Positions 20,713 to 28,191 of a stretch of 32,438 nucleotides of DNA are shown one piece after another; the first letter of the stretch is position 1; every line of letters begins with the position of its first letter. Position numbers and translations under genes: made by a program. The DNA comes from a virus. The stretch is taken from the IMG/VR virus record IMGVR_UViG_3300042691_010171, positions 1-32,438 of that record; one strand, given 5' to 3'. A model generated the notes under the pieces. That model was given only the letters and a program-made list of their open reading frames with translations. It was not told the origin of the DNA and made no database searches.

Positions 20713-21024
20713 ATGAGTAAGTACCACAATTTAGACAATGAGGAAGTAGTATTCCTGTATCTATCAAACAAAAAGTTTGTAGAGCAGTACAATATTATCT
20801 TTGAGCAAGGCGGTGTTGAGTCTATCATGGACTTGTCTGACAGCGCTTATGTAGTAGGATTCAAACAGATGTCTGAGCAAGATTTGCTAGACCTCATGGA
20901 TGACGCTCACTACAAGTATTGTTTAAGTGTGGATCAAAAACTAACACCTATTGTAGAGCTTATTAGGGAAACACTCCCTGAGCTCTACACTAAGGTGGAA
21001 AAATCATTTACAAACAAAACGTAA
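20713..21024 (+). CDS. Small acidic helical protein (103 aa), unknown function
   Basis: It starts two bases after the previous stop and shares its last base with the next ATG. MSKYHNLDNEEVVFLYLSNK opens it, followed by helices with EQDLLDLMDDAHYKYCLSVD and PIVELIRETLPELYTKVEKS. No motif is recognised. The packing supports a real gene. Confidence 0.58.
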   Translation: MSKYHNLDNEEVVFLYLSNKKFVEQYNIIFEQGGVESIMDLSDSAYVVGFKQMSEQDLLDLMDDAHYKYCLSVDQKLTPIVELIRETLPELYTKVEKSFTNKT

Positions 21025-21227
21025 TGAAATACCAATTTAACGTTAATGGGGTAGTATCACTAGTGTTAGTACCCGAGAATGAGCTAGAAAAGAACTTGTT
21101 AAAGTCACTGAGTGTGCAATCTAATGAGTTCAAAGAAACCACTAAAAGCTCTTCAGTAGGAGCTCAATACGCAGACGGGACAATTATAATTTCCGGATCA
21201 CATGGAACCAAAACTGAAGAAGTGTAG
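21024..21227 (+). CDS. Small unknown protein (67 aa)
   Basis: ATG 21024 shares its first base with the previous stop (TAATG); the end overlaps the HNH gene by 26 bases. MKYQFNVNGVVSLVLVPENE is beta-rich, then a helix and a polar end containing QYADGTIIISGSHG. It could be a short beta protein. No function assigned. Confidence 0.52.
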   Translation: MKYQFNVNGVVSLVLVPENELEKNLLKSLSVQSNEFKETTKSSSVGAQYADGTIIISGSHGTKTEEV

Positions 21228-21633
21228 TGGTTGTGATCAGTTAAAGCATATTTGGAAGAGACACGAGAAGCAGTTGTACTGCAAGGATTGTTGGGCACAA
21301 CATCCTGACAAGGGTAAGAAACCCTTACAAGCTAAGAAACCTATGAGTAAAAAGTCATCTAAGCAACAAAAGCTAGATGCACTCTATTCTGTGCTCAGGG
21401 AATCTTATCTTAAGAAGAATCCATTTTGTAAAGCTCGTTTGTCTGGTTGCCAGATTAATGCTACTGATGTGCACCACAAAGCAGGTAGGGGTAGATTTAT
21501 GTTAGATGAAACTACATTTCTAGCTGTCTGCAGAATTTGTCACAATCAAATTGAGGAGAACCCTGTAATGGCAAAAGCTATGGGATTCTCAGAATCAAGA
21601 GAAGAAGCACATGGAAACAAAGAACCGGACTGA
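21202..21633 (+). CDS. HNH endonuclease-like protein with N-terminal zinc ribbon (143 aa)
   Basis: An N-terminal zinc ribbon is formed by C8, C11, C27 and C30 (KKCSGCDQLKHIW and YCKDCWAQ). A basic linker follows (KKPMSKKSSKQQK). The HNH part has C76 and C83, HH at 91-92 (ATDVHHKAGRGRF), then C110, C113 and H114 (AVCRICHNQIEENP), as in compact HNH nucleases of phages; such enzymes nick or cut DNA, for example in recombination or packaging. It directly precedes, and overlaps by 23 bases, the SF2 helicase. The NinG-like recombination type is one alternative. Confidence 0.82.
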   Translation: MEPKLKKCSGCDQLKHIWKRHEKQLYCKDCWAQHPDKGKKPLQAKKPMSKKSSKQQKLDALYSVLRESYLKKNPFCKARLSGCQINATDVHHKAGRGRFMLDETTFLAVCRICHNQIEENPVMAKAMGFSESREEAHGNKEPD

Positions 21634-22696
21634 TGTCCAATCAGAAGCAGTGGAGTCACTGCTAAAAACTAAAAGATCCGGTGTAGCTGTATCTATGGGT
21701 GTAGGTAAGACTCTTATTGGTCTTAAGCACCTAGATACGCTAGCACCCGCTAGAGTTTTAGTAGTTGCTCCTAAGAAGTCTATCTTCCAATCTTGGAAAG
21801 ACGAGATGGTTAAACACAATCTACAGTATTTGGAACCATATATTACGTTTAGTACTTATATCTCGCTACCTAAGCAAGATTTAAACTATGATGTAATATA
21901 TCTTGACGAGTGTCATAATTTATTACCTAGTCACGAACCGTGGTTAGATAAGTTTAAAGGTAAAATTGTAGGTTTAACTGGTACTCCTCCAAGGTTTGAT
22001 AGTTCTACAAAGGGTAAGCTAGTAAAGAAGTTCTGTCCTATTAACTACAGCTATTTTGTTGATGATGCTGTTTCTGACGGTATTCTAAATGACTACAAAA
22101 TTGTAGTGCACATGCTAAAGTTAGGTACTGCTAAAAACATTATGGCTGGTGGTAAAACTAGAAAGTGGCCAACTAGTGAATTAGAATCATACGCTTATTG
22201 GTGTGATAGGATAGACAGATCTTTTAGTGGCAATGAAACTATGATGCTCAGAATACAGAGAATGAAAGCTATGATGAGTTATCCTAGTAAAGACAGCTAC
22301 GCTAAAAATCTGTTTAATAGTATTACCGATAAGTGTATACTATTTGCAAACACTCAGGATCAAGCTGATAAACTATGTCAGCATAGTTATCACAGTGAAA
22401 ATCCTGACTCTGAAGACAACTTACTTAAGTTCAAAGCAGGTGTAATTAGTAAACTGTCTGCTGTATTACAGCTAAACGAGGGTGTAAATATCCCAGAATT
22501 AAGACAGGGTATCATTATGCATGCTTACGGTAATGAGAGAAAGAGTTCCCAAAGAATCGGTAGATTATTGAGGTTAAACCCAGACGAGACTGCAGTGGTC
22601 CACATACTATGCTATGAAGGAACTGTAGACGAAACTTGGGTAAAGTCAGCACTATCTGTGTTTGACCAGACTAAAATTATCTACAAGTATCAATAA
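21611..22696 (+). CDS. Superfamily 2 DNA/RNA helicase (361 aa)
   Basis: Motif I SMGVGKT (residues 28-34), Ia VVAPKKS (51-57), II DECH (99-102), III GLTGTPP (121-127) and VI QRIGRLLR (314-321) are all readable, and a Q-type opening (TDVQSEAVESLL) precedes motif I. The protein is compact compared with most SF2 helicases (over 400 residues). The DECH box and the E-G-V-N-I-P segment (290-295) place it in the DEAD/DEAH-like phage group, like UvsW-type branch-migrating helicases. It lies just after an HNH nuclease, hinting at a joint role in recombination or replication restart. Confidence 0.88.
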   Translation: METKNRTDVQSEAVESLLKTKRSGVAVSMGVGKTLIGLKHLDTLAPARVLVVAPKKSIFQSWKDEMVKHNLQYLEPYITFSTYISLPKQDLNYDVIYLDECHNLLPSHEPWLDKFKGKIVGLTGTPPRFDSSTKGKLVKKFCPINYSYFVDDAVSDGILNDYKIVVHMLKLGTAKNIMAGGKTRKWPTSELESYAYWCDRIDRSFSGNETMMLRIQRMKAMMSYPSKDSYAKNLFNSITDKCILFANTQDQADKLCQHSYHSENPDSEDNLLKFKAGVISKLSAVLQLNEGVNIPELRQGIIMHAYGNERKSSQRIGRLLRLNPDETAVVHILCYEGTVDETWVKSALSVFDQTKIIYKYQ

Positions 22697-22727
22697 TTTG
22701 GAAATTTAGAAATCTTATCTATATTTG
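22697..22727 (+). promoter_or_regulatory. Bacteroidota-type promoter (TTTG-N19-TATATTTG)
   Basis: TTTG at 22697-22700 and TATATTTG at 22720-22727 are 19 bases apart, matching the -33 TTTG / -7 TAnnTTTG promoter of Bacteroidota. Transcription would start near 22734, about 10 bases before the ATG at 22745. Confidence 0.68.
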
Positions 22728-22744
22728 CTAAATAATTAAAGAAA

Positions 22745-23101
22745 ATGGGTTCATTTATCTCAACATTTATCACAGTCGGCATCTGCTTAGCAATTTATGC
22801 TTACATCAAAAGAAAGTACTCTAAGGAAATCCAAGAGTTGGAAAGTCAAATTGCTGATTTAAATCTTCAAGCTATAAAAGCTAACACGCGTATCAGAGAA
22901 CTAGATACTGTTATGTTTATGAAAGATAGAGAGCTCTCTGCTTTCAAAAGCAAGTTAGACGCAGCTGCTGAAATCAATAAAGAACTTACTGTAACCAAAA
23001 AAGCAAATACTTCAGCTACTGAAGCTCCAAAGAAAAGAGGTAGAAAACCAGGTTATAAAAAACCTTTCTACAAGAAAAAGTCTGGTGGTAACCCATCATG
23101 A
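22745..23101 (+). CDS. Membrane-anchored coiled-coil protein with AT-hook-like tail (118 aa)
   Basis: A single N-terminal membrane helix (residues 3-22, FISTFITVGICLAIYAYIKR) is followed by a heptad-rich coiled coil (about 27-78, with KEIQELESQIADLNLQ) and a basic C-terminus KKRGRKPGYKKPFYKKK. The core RGRKPG is a near-perfect AT-hook, which binds the minor groove of A+T-rich DNA. The protein could therefore hold phage DNA at the inner face of the membrane. It has its own host-type promoter and a terminator, so it is one independent unit. The DNA-tether role is inference. Confidence 0.78.
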   Translation: MGSFISTFITVGICLAIYAYIKRKYSKEIQELESQIADLNLQAIKANTRIRELDTVMFMKDRELSAFKSKLDAAAEINKELTVTKKANTSATEAPKKRGRKPGYKKPFYKKKSGGNPS

Positions 23102-23132
23102 TTAGATGATTAATAGATAAAAATGATTGCAG

Positions 23133-23160
23133 AAAAGGAGGGTAACACCTCCTTTTTTGT
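23133..23160 (+). terminator. Intrinsic terminator
   Basis: AAAAGGAGG (23133-23141) pairs with CCTCCTTTT (23148-23156), followed by more T. It closes the unit of the AT-hook protein. Confidence 0.92.
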
Positions 23161-23172
23161 TTATATTATAGT

Positions 23173-23568
23173 ATGGCTCTAGTCCTACTATCCTGTTTTT
23201 TTATTATCTTGGGCTCTTACTTTAAAGGTAAGATGGACAAGGTAATGTTCAGGGATAACAACTCTGGATGGAAGAACAAGTGGGATCTTAGTCCAACTGG
23301 TAAATTAGTTAGATACAATGAAAAAGACTGGTACTACTTTGGATTTTATCCTAGGTATAAGGAGAGCTTTCCTTACAGCAGCACTATTCTTGTTTGTTTT
23401 ACTGATGATTGGCATAAGTATCAGTTCTTATTTCTTCGGTGCATATACCTGGCTATTGCTATTCAACTGGTTGGGTTTATTACCGCTACCTTGTTAGCCT
23501 TTACTGTATTTCCTGTACTGTATGGTATAGGATTCTACTTTGGATTTGAGCGATACAGAAAAATCTAG
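23173..23568 (+). CDS. Membrane protein with three probable helices (131 aa)
   Basis: An N-terminal hydrophobic segment (MALVLLSCFFIILGSYF) and two more near residues 83-124 (FLRCIYLAIAIQLVGFITAT then LLAFTVFPVLYGIGFYFGF) flank a loop rich in Trp, Tyr and charged residues (NSGWKNKWDLSPTGKL). The ATG at 23173 lies 12 bases after the terminator. No family is recognised. It ends three bases before the next gene. Confidence 0.62.
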   Translation: MALVLLSCFFIILGSYFKGKMDKVMFRDNNSGWKNKWDLSPTGKLVRYNEKDWYYFGFYPRYKESFPYSSTILVCFTDDWHKYQFLFLRCIYLAIAIQLVGFITATLLAFTVFPVLYGIGFYFGFERYRKI

Positions 23569-23571
23569 TTT

Positions 23572-23949
23572 ATGAAACAACTGCCTATTAGTATTCTCTT
23601 TGAAATGAGAGACGGGGAACTTGTCCCCAAATCAGAGCTAGGTAAACACTCACTAGCTAATTATTTAAAGAATGTAGAGGAAGGTGCCATTATTCAGGTT
23701 ACCTATGAAGAGCAAAGTACAGATGGTACTTATGCACAGATAAGTAAACTCCAAGCATGTACTCGAGAGTTGTCGAAACATCTTGGATATACTCATGAAG
23801 AAGTAAAAGACATAGTAAAGCACAAAGCTAACTTATATACTCCTGAAGGAGAACTTAAGTCGTTTGCTCAGTGCTCGAAGGAGGAGTTGAGTTTGGCGAT
23901 TCAGTCTGCTCTTGATCTTGGGGAGCAGGTGGATTTTCCTCTTCTATAA
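23572..23949 (+). CDS. Conserved-type phage protein (125 aa), unknown function
   Basis: The second half (TYAQISKLQACTRELSKHLG then YTHEEVKDIVKHKANLYTPE and SFAQCSKEELSLAIQSALDL) has the pattern of a small helical phage protein seen beside replication genes; the layout loosely recalls NinB-like recombination proteins but the match is too weak to name it. Its last 95 bases overlap the end of the opposite-strand gene at 23855-24283, and the codons there are more G-rich than elsewhere. Confidence 0.62.
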   Translation: MKQLPISILFEMRDGELVPKSELGKHSLANYLKNVEEGAIIQVTYEEQSTDGTYAQISKLQACTRELSKHLGYTHEEVKDIVKHKANLYTPEGELKSFAQCSKEELSLAIQSALDLGEQVDFPLL

Positions 23950-24283
23950 CGCTTTCTTTTTCTACGTCATATTTGACAACTTTTGTGAGTTTTTGCTCAC
24001 GAGCTTCTTGTTCAAGACCTATTAGTAAACCCATGACTGTTTCAAAATGAAACTCGTCTTCGCTTTTATCGGTACGTTTTGGATCTAAAGCTCTAGTAGT
24101 AAATTCTTTAGGATCAACTCCGTTTGGAATTTTATAATAGTTAGTCATGAAGTTGTTAAGACGAGCATAGAATAAACCACTGATTTCTACTTTAATCATA
24201 GCTTCTGCAGGTATGATTTCTATTTCGTAGATCTTTGGTTTTTCTTCTTTATTCTCCTCTGGAGTTTTTACTTCTTCCGACAT
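23855..24283 (-). CDS. Unknown acidic protein, overlaps the previous gene antisense (142 aa)
   Basis: The middle of the protein (YEIEIIPAEAMIKVEISGLF then YARLNNFMTNYYKIP) is a compact beta-helix unit of a kind I recall from Bacteroidota phages. The C-terminal 30 residues are low complexity (PAPQDQEQTESPNSTPPSST) and lie in the 95-base tail-to-tail overlap with the plus-strand gene. The start ATG 24283 is 24 bases from the divergent UDG gene. No function is known. Confidence 0.66.
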   Translation of the reverse strand: MSEEVKTPEENKEEKPKIYEIEIIPAEAMIKVEISGLFYARLNNFMTNYYKIPNGVDPKEFTTRALDPKRTDKSEDEFHFETVMGLLIGLEQEAREQKLTKVVKYDVEKESVIEEENPPAPQDQEQTESPNSTPPSSTEQTT

Positions 24284-24307
24284 AACTAAAATTATTTAAA
24301 CAAAAAT

Positions 24308-25021
24308 ATGATAACTTCTGTAAACCTACAAGATGTAAAAGATAAACTTTATCTAGACCTTAAAGACACAGGCTGGGATGATAAACTTAAAAGTTTCTTA
24401 CAGGGTACTGAGATGGATAAAATCTTAGAGATGCTGTTAAAAGAAGCTATGGATGGTAAACGATTTACTCCTCCAGTAAAATATATTTTCCGAGCCCTAA
24501 AATTATGTCCTTTTAATAAAACTCGTGTTGTTGTTATAGGGCAGGATCCTTATCCACAAATAGATGTAGCAGATGGTCTAGCATTTTCATGCAGTAGACA
24601 AAATCGTACAGAAGTATCTCTGCAGTATATGCAGAAATGTATTATGGATACCGTACCTCAGGAAGATAGAGCTCCTGTTCAGTCAAATGACCTATCTAGG
24701 TGGGCTGATCAGGGTATATTACTTCTCAACACTGCGTTTACAACTTCTATAGGTAAACCAGGTACACATCAAATTCTATGGAGAAACATGATGGTCAACA
24801 TATTAGATGCTCTAGTGTGGAATAGTGACCCTCTTGTTTATGTTTTTTTGGGTAAAAAAGCTCAAGAATTTTCCGATTTGATACCTGATGTGAACTACAA
24901 AATTATAACTTCGCACCCCGCTAGCGCATCATACTCTGGTACCGAATGGGACTGTGGAGATCTATTCAATAAGATCAACAGTTATTTAGTAAAACAATCA
25001 AAACCCAAAATCGTATGGTAA
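24308..25021 (+). CDS. ung: Uracil-DNA glycosylase, family 1 type (237 aa)
   Basis: Motif A GQDPYP at residues 78-83 carries the catalytic Asp80, though the usual His of GQDPYH is Pro. GILLLNTAFT (136-145) matches the uracil-binding LLLN motif. SHPASASYS (202-210) matches the HPSPLS loop, with His203. The enzyme removes uracil from DNA. The length is normal for family 1 (about 225). It heads the replication cassette and overlaps the next gene by seven bases. Similar phage enzymes with GQDPYP occur in crAss-like phages as far as I recall. Activity is likely, but the changed motifs could also mean a UDG fold reused as a replication factor. Confidence 0.9.
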   Translation: MITSVNLQDVKDKLYLDLKDTGWDDKLKSFLQGTEMDKILEMLLKEAMDGKRFTPPVKYIFRALKLCPFNKTRVVVIGQDPYPQIDVADGLAFSCSRQNRTEVSLQYMQKCIMDTVPQEDRAPVQSNDLSRWADQGILLLNTAFTTSIGKPGTHQILWRNMMVNILDALVWNSDPLVYVFLGKKAQEFSDLIPDVNYKIITSHPASASYSGTEWDCGDLFNKINSYLVKQSKPKIVW

Positions 25022-25371
25022 GAGTAGAGTCGTCGTTTACCTTAGAGAAGCTTATGGAGTTTGCAAAACAGACTTATGAAGCTTTTAACGTAAAAAGCAG
25101 ATTACGCAAGTATGCTTACTACCGTCAAGTTGCAGCTTATATTGCAATAGAAGGTGGTTATAAGGTAGGTGAAGTAGCAAAAGCGTTTGGTGTTTCTCAT
25201 CCAACCATTATATGGTCTAGAGAAAATGCTATAAGTCGTTTAACTAGTAGAGAAGAAGAGTTTCTCCCCTACTACAATGATTTCGTAGATAAGTTTAACA
25301 AATACCTAAACACCGAAACTTCAAATGAACTTCCTACCACAGTTAATGCGGGAGAGTCAGTTAACGCCTAA
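25015..25371 (+). CDS. DnaA domain IV-like DNA-binding protein (118 aa)
   Basis: Residues 27-74 (KSRLRKYAYYRQVAAYIAIE then GGYKVGEVAKAFGVSHPTII) follow the plan of DnaA domain IV: K-S-R ... R-x-Y-x-x-x-R-Q-V-A-x-Y-x-A, then a helix-turn-helix with G-x-x-H-x-T-(I/V). The rest of DnaA (ATPase domain) is missing. Placed between UDG and a helicase-loader-like gene, it may recognise the phage replication origin or act as a small regulator. A Trp (IIWSRENAI) sits where DnaA has H-A. The gene overlaps the next by 47 bases. Confidence 0.72.
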   Translation: MVRVESSFTLEKLMEFAKQTYEAFNVKSRLRKYAYYRQVAAYIAIEGGYKVGEVAKAFGVSHPTIIWSRENAISRLTSREEEFLPYYNDFVDKFNKYLNTETSNELPTTVNAGESVNA

Positions 25372-25897
25372 TCAACTGTATCTTCTTTATTGCTTATATG
25401 TACAAGAAAAACCTCTGTATATAAACATGTATACAGAGTTGCGCGGACTACAGGTTGCTGGTTATGTTTCTGCTGATGGTAGAATTACTAACAAAGGTGT
25501 AGAAATCGCTGAGAAAATACCGGTCAGTAAGAAAGTCCCTAAAAAGACTTCTATGGTTATAACAGAGGACTCTATTACGCAGTACCTTGATTTATTTCCT
25601 AAGGGTAAGCTACCTAGTGGTAAGTTAGCAAGATCTGACCGCAAGAACATTAAAAGTAATTTTGAGTGGTTCTTTAAGAACTACGAGTATACTTGGGATG
25701 TAGTCATACGTGCTACGGCGCTGTATGTAGACGAGTATGAGAAAAAGAATTATTTGTATATGAAGACTTCTCAGTACTTCATAAGCAAGATGAATCCTGA
25801 TAGAACTCGAGACTCAGAACTTGCTAATTATTGCTCGTCAGTAGTTAACAATGATTATGAAACTGACGAGAACCATTTCTCGGAAAAAGTCGTTTAA
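25325..25897 (+). CDS. Winged-helix replication protein, possible helicase loader (190 aa)
   Basis: The N-terminal 75 residues look like a winged helix (LTPNQLYLLYCLYVQEKPLY then MYTELRGLQVAGYVSADGRI), followed by a basic linker and a helical C-terminal domain (DSITQYLDLFPKGKLPSGKL then FEWFFKNYEYTWDVVIRATA). The arrangement of a winged helix and a helical bundle just before a DnaB-type helicase gene is like DnaD/replisome-organiser proteins that bring the helicase to DNA. The family is not proven. It overlaps the upstream DnaA-like gene by 47 bases. Confidence 0.62.
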   Translation: MNFLPQLMRESQLTPNQLYLLYCLYVQEKPLYINMYTELRGLQVAGYVSADGRITNKGVEIAEKIPVSKKVPKKTSMVITEDSITQYLDLFPKGKLPSGKLARSDRKNIKSNFEWFFKNYEYTWDVVIRATALYVDEYEKKNYLYMKTSQYFISKMNPDRTRDSELANYCSSVVNNDYETDENHFSEKVV

Positions 25898-25925
25898 TTT
25901 AGTATATTGCAGAACCACAATAAAC

Positions 25926-26912
25926 ATGGAAACACCGGTACTCTGGAGAAGTCAGAAAGAATCTTTTGTCCAATCCCTCGAATACATGAAGGGGAGAATG
26001 GATGGGAAGATTAAAAGTATTAAAACCCCGTGGACCAAGTTTAATGATGCAACTACAGATGGTATAGAATGGAACTCACTTACAGTTATAGGTGGACGTC
26101 CTGGTGCAGGTAAAACTCTAATTAAAGATCAGATTATTAGAGAAGCATTTAACCTGAACAGTGACGAAGACTTTAGGGTACTAGAGTTTCAGTTTGAGAT
26201 GCTTGGTAGAACAAGCGCTATCAGAGAGTACTCAAGTGTTTTAGGTAAGTCCTATAAATACTTGTGTAGTGCAGACGGTAAGTTATCTGATGAAGATCTT
26301 ACCAAATGTTATGAGTATGCCAAGAAGAGAGTTGTTTTTCCTATTGACATCGTAGAGGATCCTTTGACGGTTAACGAGTTTAAGGAACAAATCGGACTGT
26401 ACATGAAACAGAATCTAGTTCAAACAGATACTGATTCTTACTACAGAAAGACTATTGTTACCCTAGATCACTCGTTGCTACTTAAAAAGGCACCTTTCGA
26501 GAAAGATAAGTACGACACACTTTACAATCTTGGTGAGGCTATTACAGAACTTAAGAGGAAATATCCCATAGCGTTTATTATCCTTAGTCAGTTGAACCGT
26601 AATATAGACAATCCTGAACGTAGTGAGGATGGTAAGTACGGTAATTACATTCTAGAGTCCGACATCTTTGGATCAGACGCATTGTTACAGCATGCTGACA
26701 CACTGATAGGACTTAACAGACCAGGTAAACAGAAGATTAGATTCTATGGTCCGGATAGATATGTAATAGAAAATGACAGAGTTCTTGTCATGCACTTTCT
26801 TAAGTGTAGGAACGGTGATAACCGGATGAGTTTTTTCAGAGCTGAATTTGAAAAAATGCGGGTATCGGAGATGGAAACTCCTGCCCAACAAGAAAGAAGA
26901 ATTAATAAGTAA
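25926..26912 (+). CDS. DnaB-like replicative DNA helicase, C-terminal type (328 aa)
   Basis: ATG 25926 (METPVLWRSQ) is chosen because a frame opening at 25851 would overlap the previous gene. Walker A GGRPGAGKT lies at residues 56-64, Walker B IVTLDH at 177-182 and the sensor-like ILSQLNR at 219-225. Later, LQHADTLIGLNRPG and VMHFLKCRNGDNR match the end of the DnaB RecA-like domain. The N-terminal domain of bacterial DnaB is absent, as in many phage helicases. It would unwind DNA at the fork together with the primase at 28950. Confidence 0.9.
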   Translation: METPVLWRSQKESFVQSLEYMKGRMDGKIKSIKTPWTKFNDATTDGIEWNSLTVIGGRPGAGKTLIKDQIIREAFNLNSDEDFRVLEFQFEMLGRTSAIREYSSVLGKSYKYLCSADGKLSDEDLTKCYEYAKKRVVFPIDIVEDPLTVNEFKEQIGLYMKQNLVQTDTDSYYRKTIVTLDHSLLLKKAPFEKDKYDTLYNLGEAITELKRKYPIAFIILSQLNRNIDNPERSEDGKYGNYILESDIFGSDALLQHADTLIGLNRPGKQKIRFYGPDRYVIENDRVLVMHFLKCRNGDNRMSFFRAEFEKMRVSEMETPAQQERRINK

Positions 26913-26916
26913 ACTT

Positions 26917-27432
26917 ATGATTAAAACACAAGAGAAAACAACGAAAGATTTAGTTGCAGAGCTAAGACAAAAGCATCAACCTGTATTTGAAGAAATAGGT
27001 AAACCTCACGCCTATTTCTATCCTAAAATTGCATATCGTCCTGTAGATAAGGATGAGTTATACGTAAGTTTTTTTCCTAGCGAATTAAGCAAAGGTGACG
27101 ATATCTACACAGAATTTATTAACCGGGAGTATACTCCTGAGGACAGTAACAGAACTCTATGGGTTTTGAAATACAATCCTCACTGGAAAGAAGAGTATGA
27201 ACCTACCCAAGTTAATGACTTATCTACTGCTAGATATCTAGTACCTGTAAGTGAGTTAAGTAAAGTAAATCTACCTAAGAAAGAACAGGAAGCTGATCCT
27301 TTTAAGTCATTAGTAGACTTTGTGGACGATTGTCCTATTAGTCAAATGACTGTAAGAGATTTTGCTACCATCATGTTAGGTAAACCTTTGAGCCATAAAA
27401 CATGGTTAAATAAATTAATTACAGATAAATGA
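26917..27432 (+). CDS. Unknown protein in the replication cassette (171 aa)
   Basis: The start ATG 26917 (MIKTQEKTTKDLVAELRQKH) comes five bases after the helicase stop; an earlier frame would overlap the helicase. The protein is rich in aromatic and charged residues (YFYPKIAYRPVDKDELYVSF, then LWVLKYNPHWKEEY). No motif is recognised. Its stop overlaps the Sak4-like gene's start by four bases, so it is probably part of the replication/recombination complex. Confidence 0.65.
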   Translation: MIKTQEKTTKDLVAELRQKHQPVFEEIGKPHAYFYPKIAYRPVDKDELYVSFFPSELSKGDDIYTEFINREYTPEDSNRTLWVLKYNPHWKEEYEPTQVNDLSTARYLVPVSELSKVNLPKKEQEADPFKSLVDFVDDCPISQMTVRDFATIMLGKPLSHKTWLNKLITDK

Positions 27433-28187
27433 GCGAAAATCCTGAAGAGCTAGTACTTCCCACCAAGAAAGTACCGGCAGAAACCAAAAGTCCAAAGAAT
27501 CTTATTATTTTTAGCAAACCCAAAGTAGGTAAAACTACTTTGCTAGCTAACCTCGATGATTGTCTTATCGTGGATCTTGAAGATGGTAGCGACTATGTAG
27601 ATGCTATGAAACTTAAAGCAAGATCTATTGATGACATCAAGAGGATAGGTAAAGCTATTAAAGATGCTGGACATCCTTACAAGTATGTTGCTATAGATAC
27701 TATTACTGCTCTAGAGGAGATGTGTATTCCTTTTGCTGAGGATCTATACTCTAAGTCTTCTATGGGTAAGAACTGGTTTACTGATGGTAAACCTAAGTAT
27801 GGTAGTATTCTAAACTTACCTAATGGTGCAGGTTATCCCTGGTTAAGGGAAGCTTTTACTAAAGTTATTGACTTTATCAAAACTTGGGCACCTCGTGTTA
27901 TACTTGTAGGGCACGTAAAAGATGTTGTATTAGAGAAAAACGGTTCAGAGTTTAATGCTCTTGACCTAGATCTCACTGGTAAATTAAAGAGAATCACAAG
28001 TTCGCAGTCAGATGCTATAGGATATCTGTATCGTAAGGGTAATAAAAACGTTCTTAGTTTTAAAACCACCGACGAGATATCTTGCGGCGCAAGACCTGAA
28101 CATCTTAGAAATCAAGAAATAGTATTGTCAGAACTAAACGAAGACAACACTATGACTATTAATTGGAATAACGTTTATATAGATTAA
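27429..28187 (+). CDS. Sak4-like RecA-fold ATPase (252 aa)
   Basis: Walker A SKPKVGKTT (residues 29-37), a strand VDLEDGSDY after it, Walker B YVAIDTIT (86-93) and VILVGHVKD (about 157-165) are the marks of the Sak4 (AAA_24) type of phage ATPase. This group resembles RecA/RadA cores and works in single-strand annealing or strand exchange with a phage SSB. The SSB-like gene follows after four bases. It lacks a clear DNA-binding N-terminal domain of RecA, as expected. Confidence 0.88.
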   Translation: MSENPEELVLPTKKVPAETKSPKNLIIFSKPKVGKTTLLANLDDCLIVDLEDGSDYVDAMKLKARSIDDIKRIGKAIKDAGHPYKYVAIDTITALEEMCIPFAEDLYSKSSMGKNWFTDGKPKYGSILNLPNGAGYPWLREAFTKVIDFIKTWAPRVILVGHVKDVVLEKNGSEFNALDLDLTGKLKRITSSQSDAIGYLYRKGNKNVLSFKTTDEISCGARPEHLRNQEIVLSELNEDNTMTINWNNVYID

Positions 28188-28191
28188 AATT

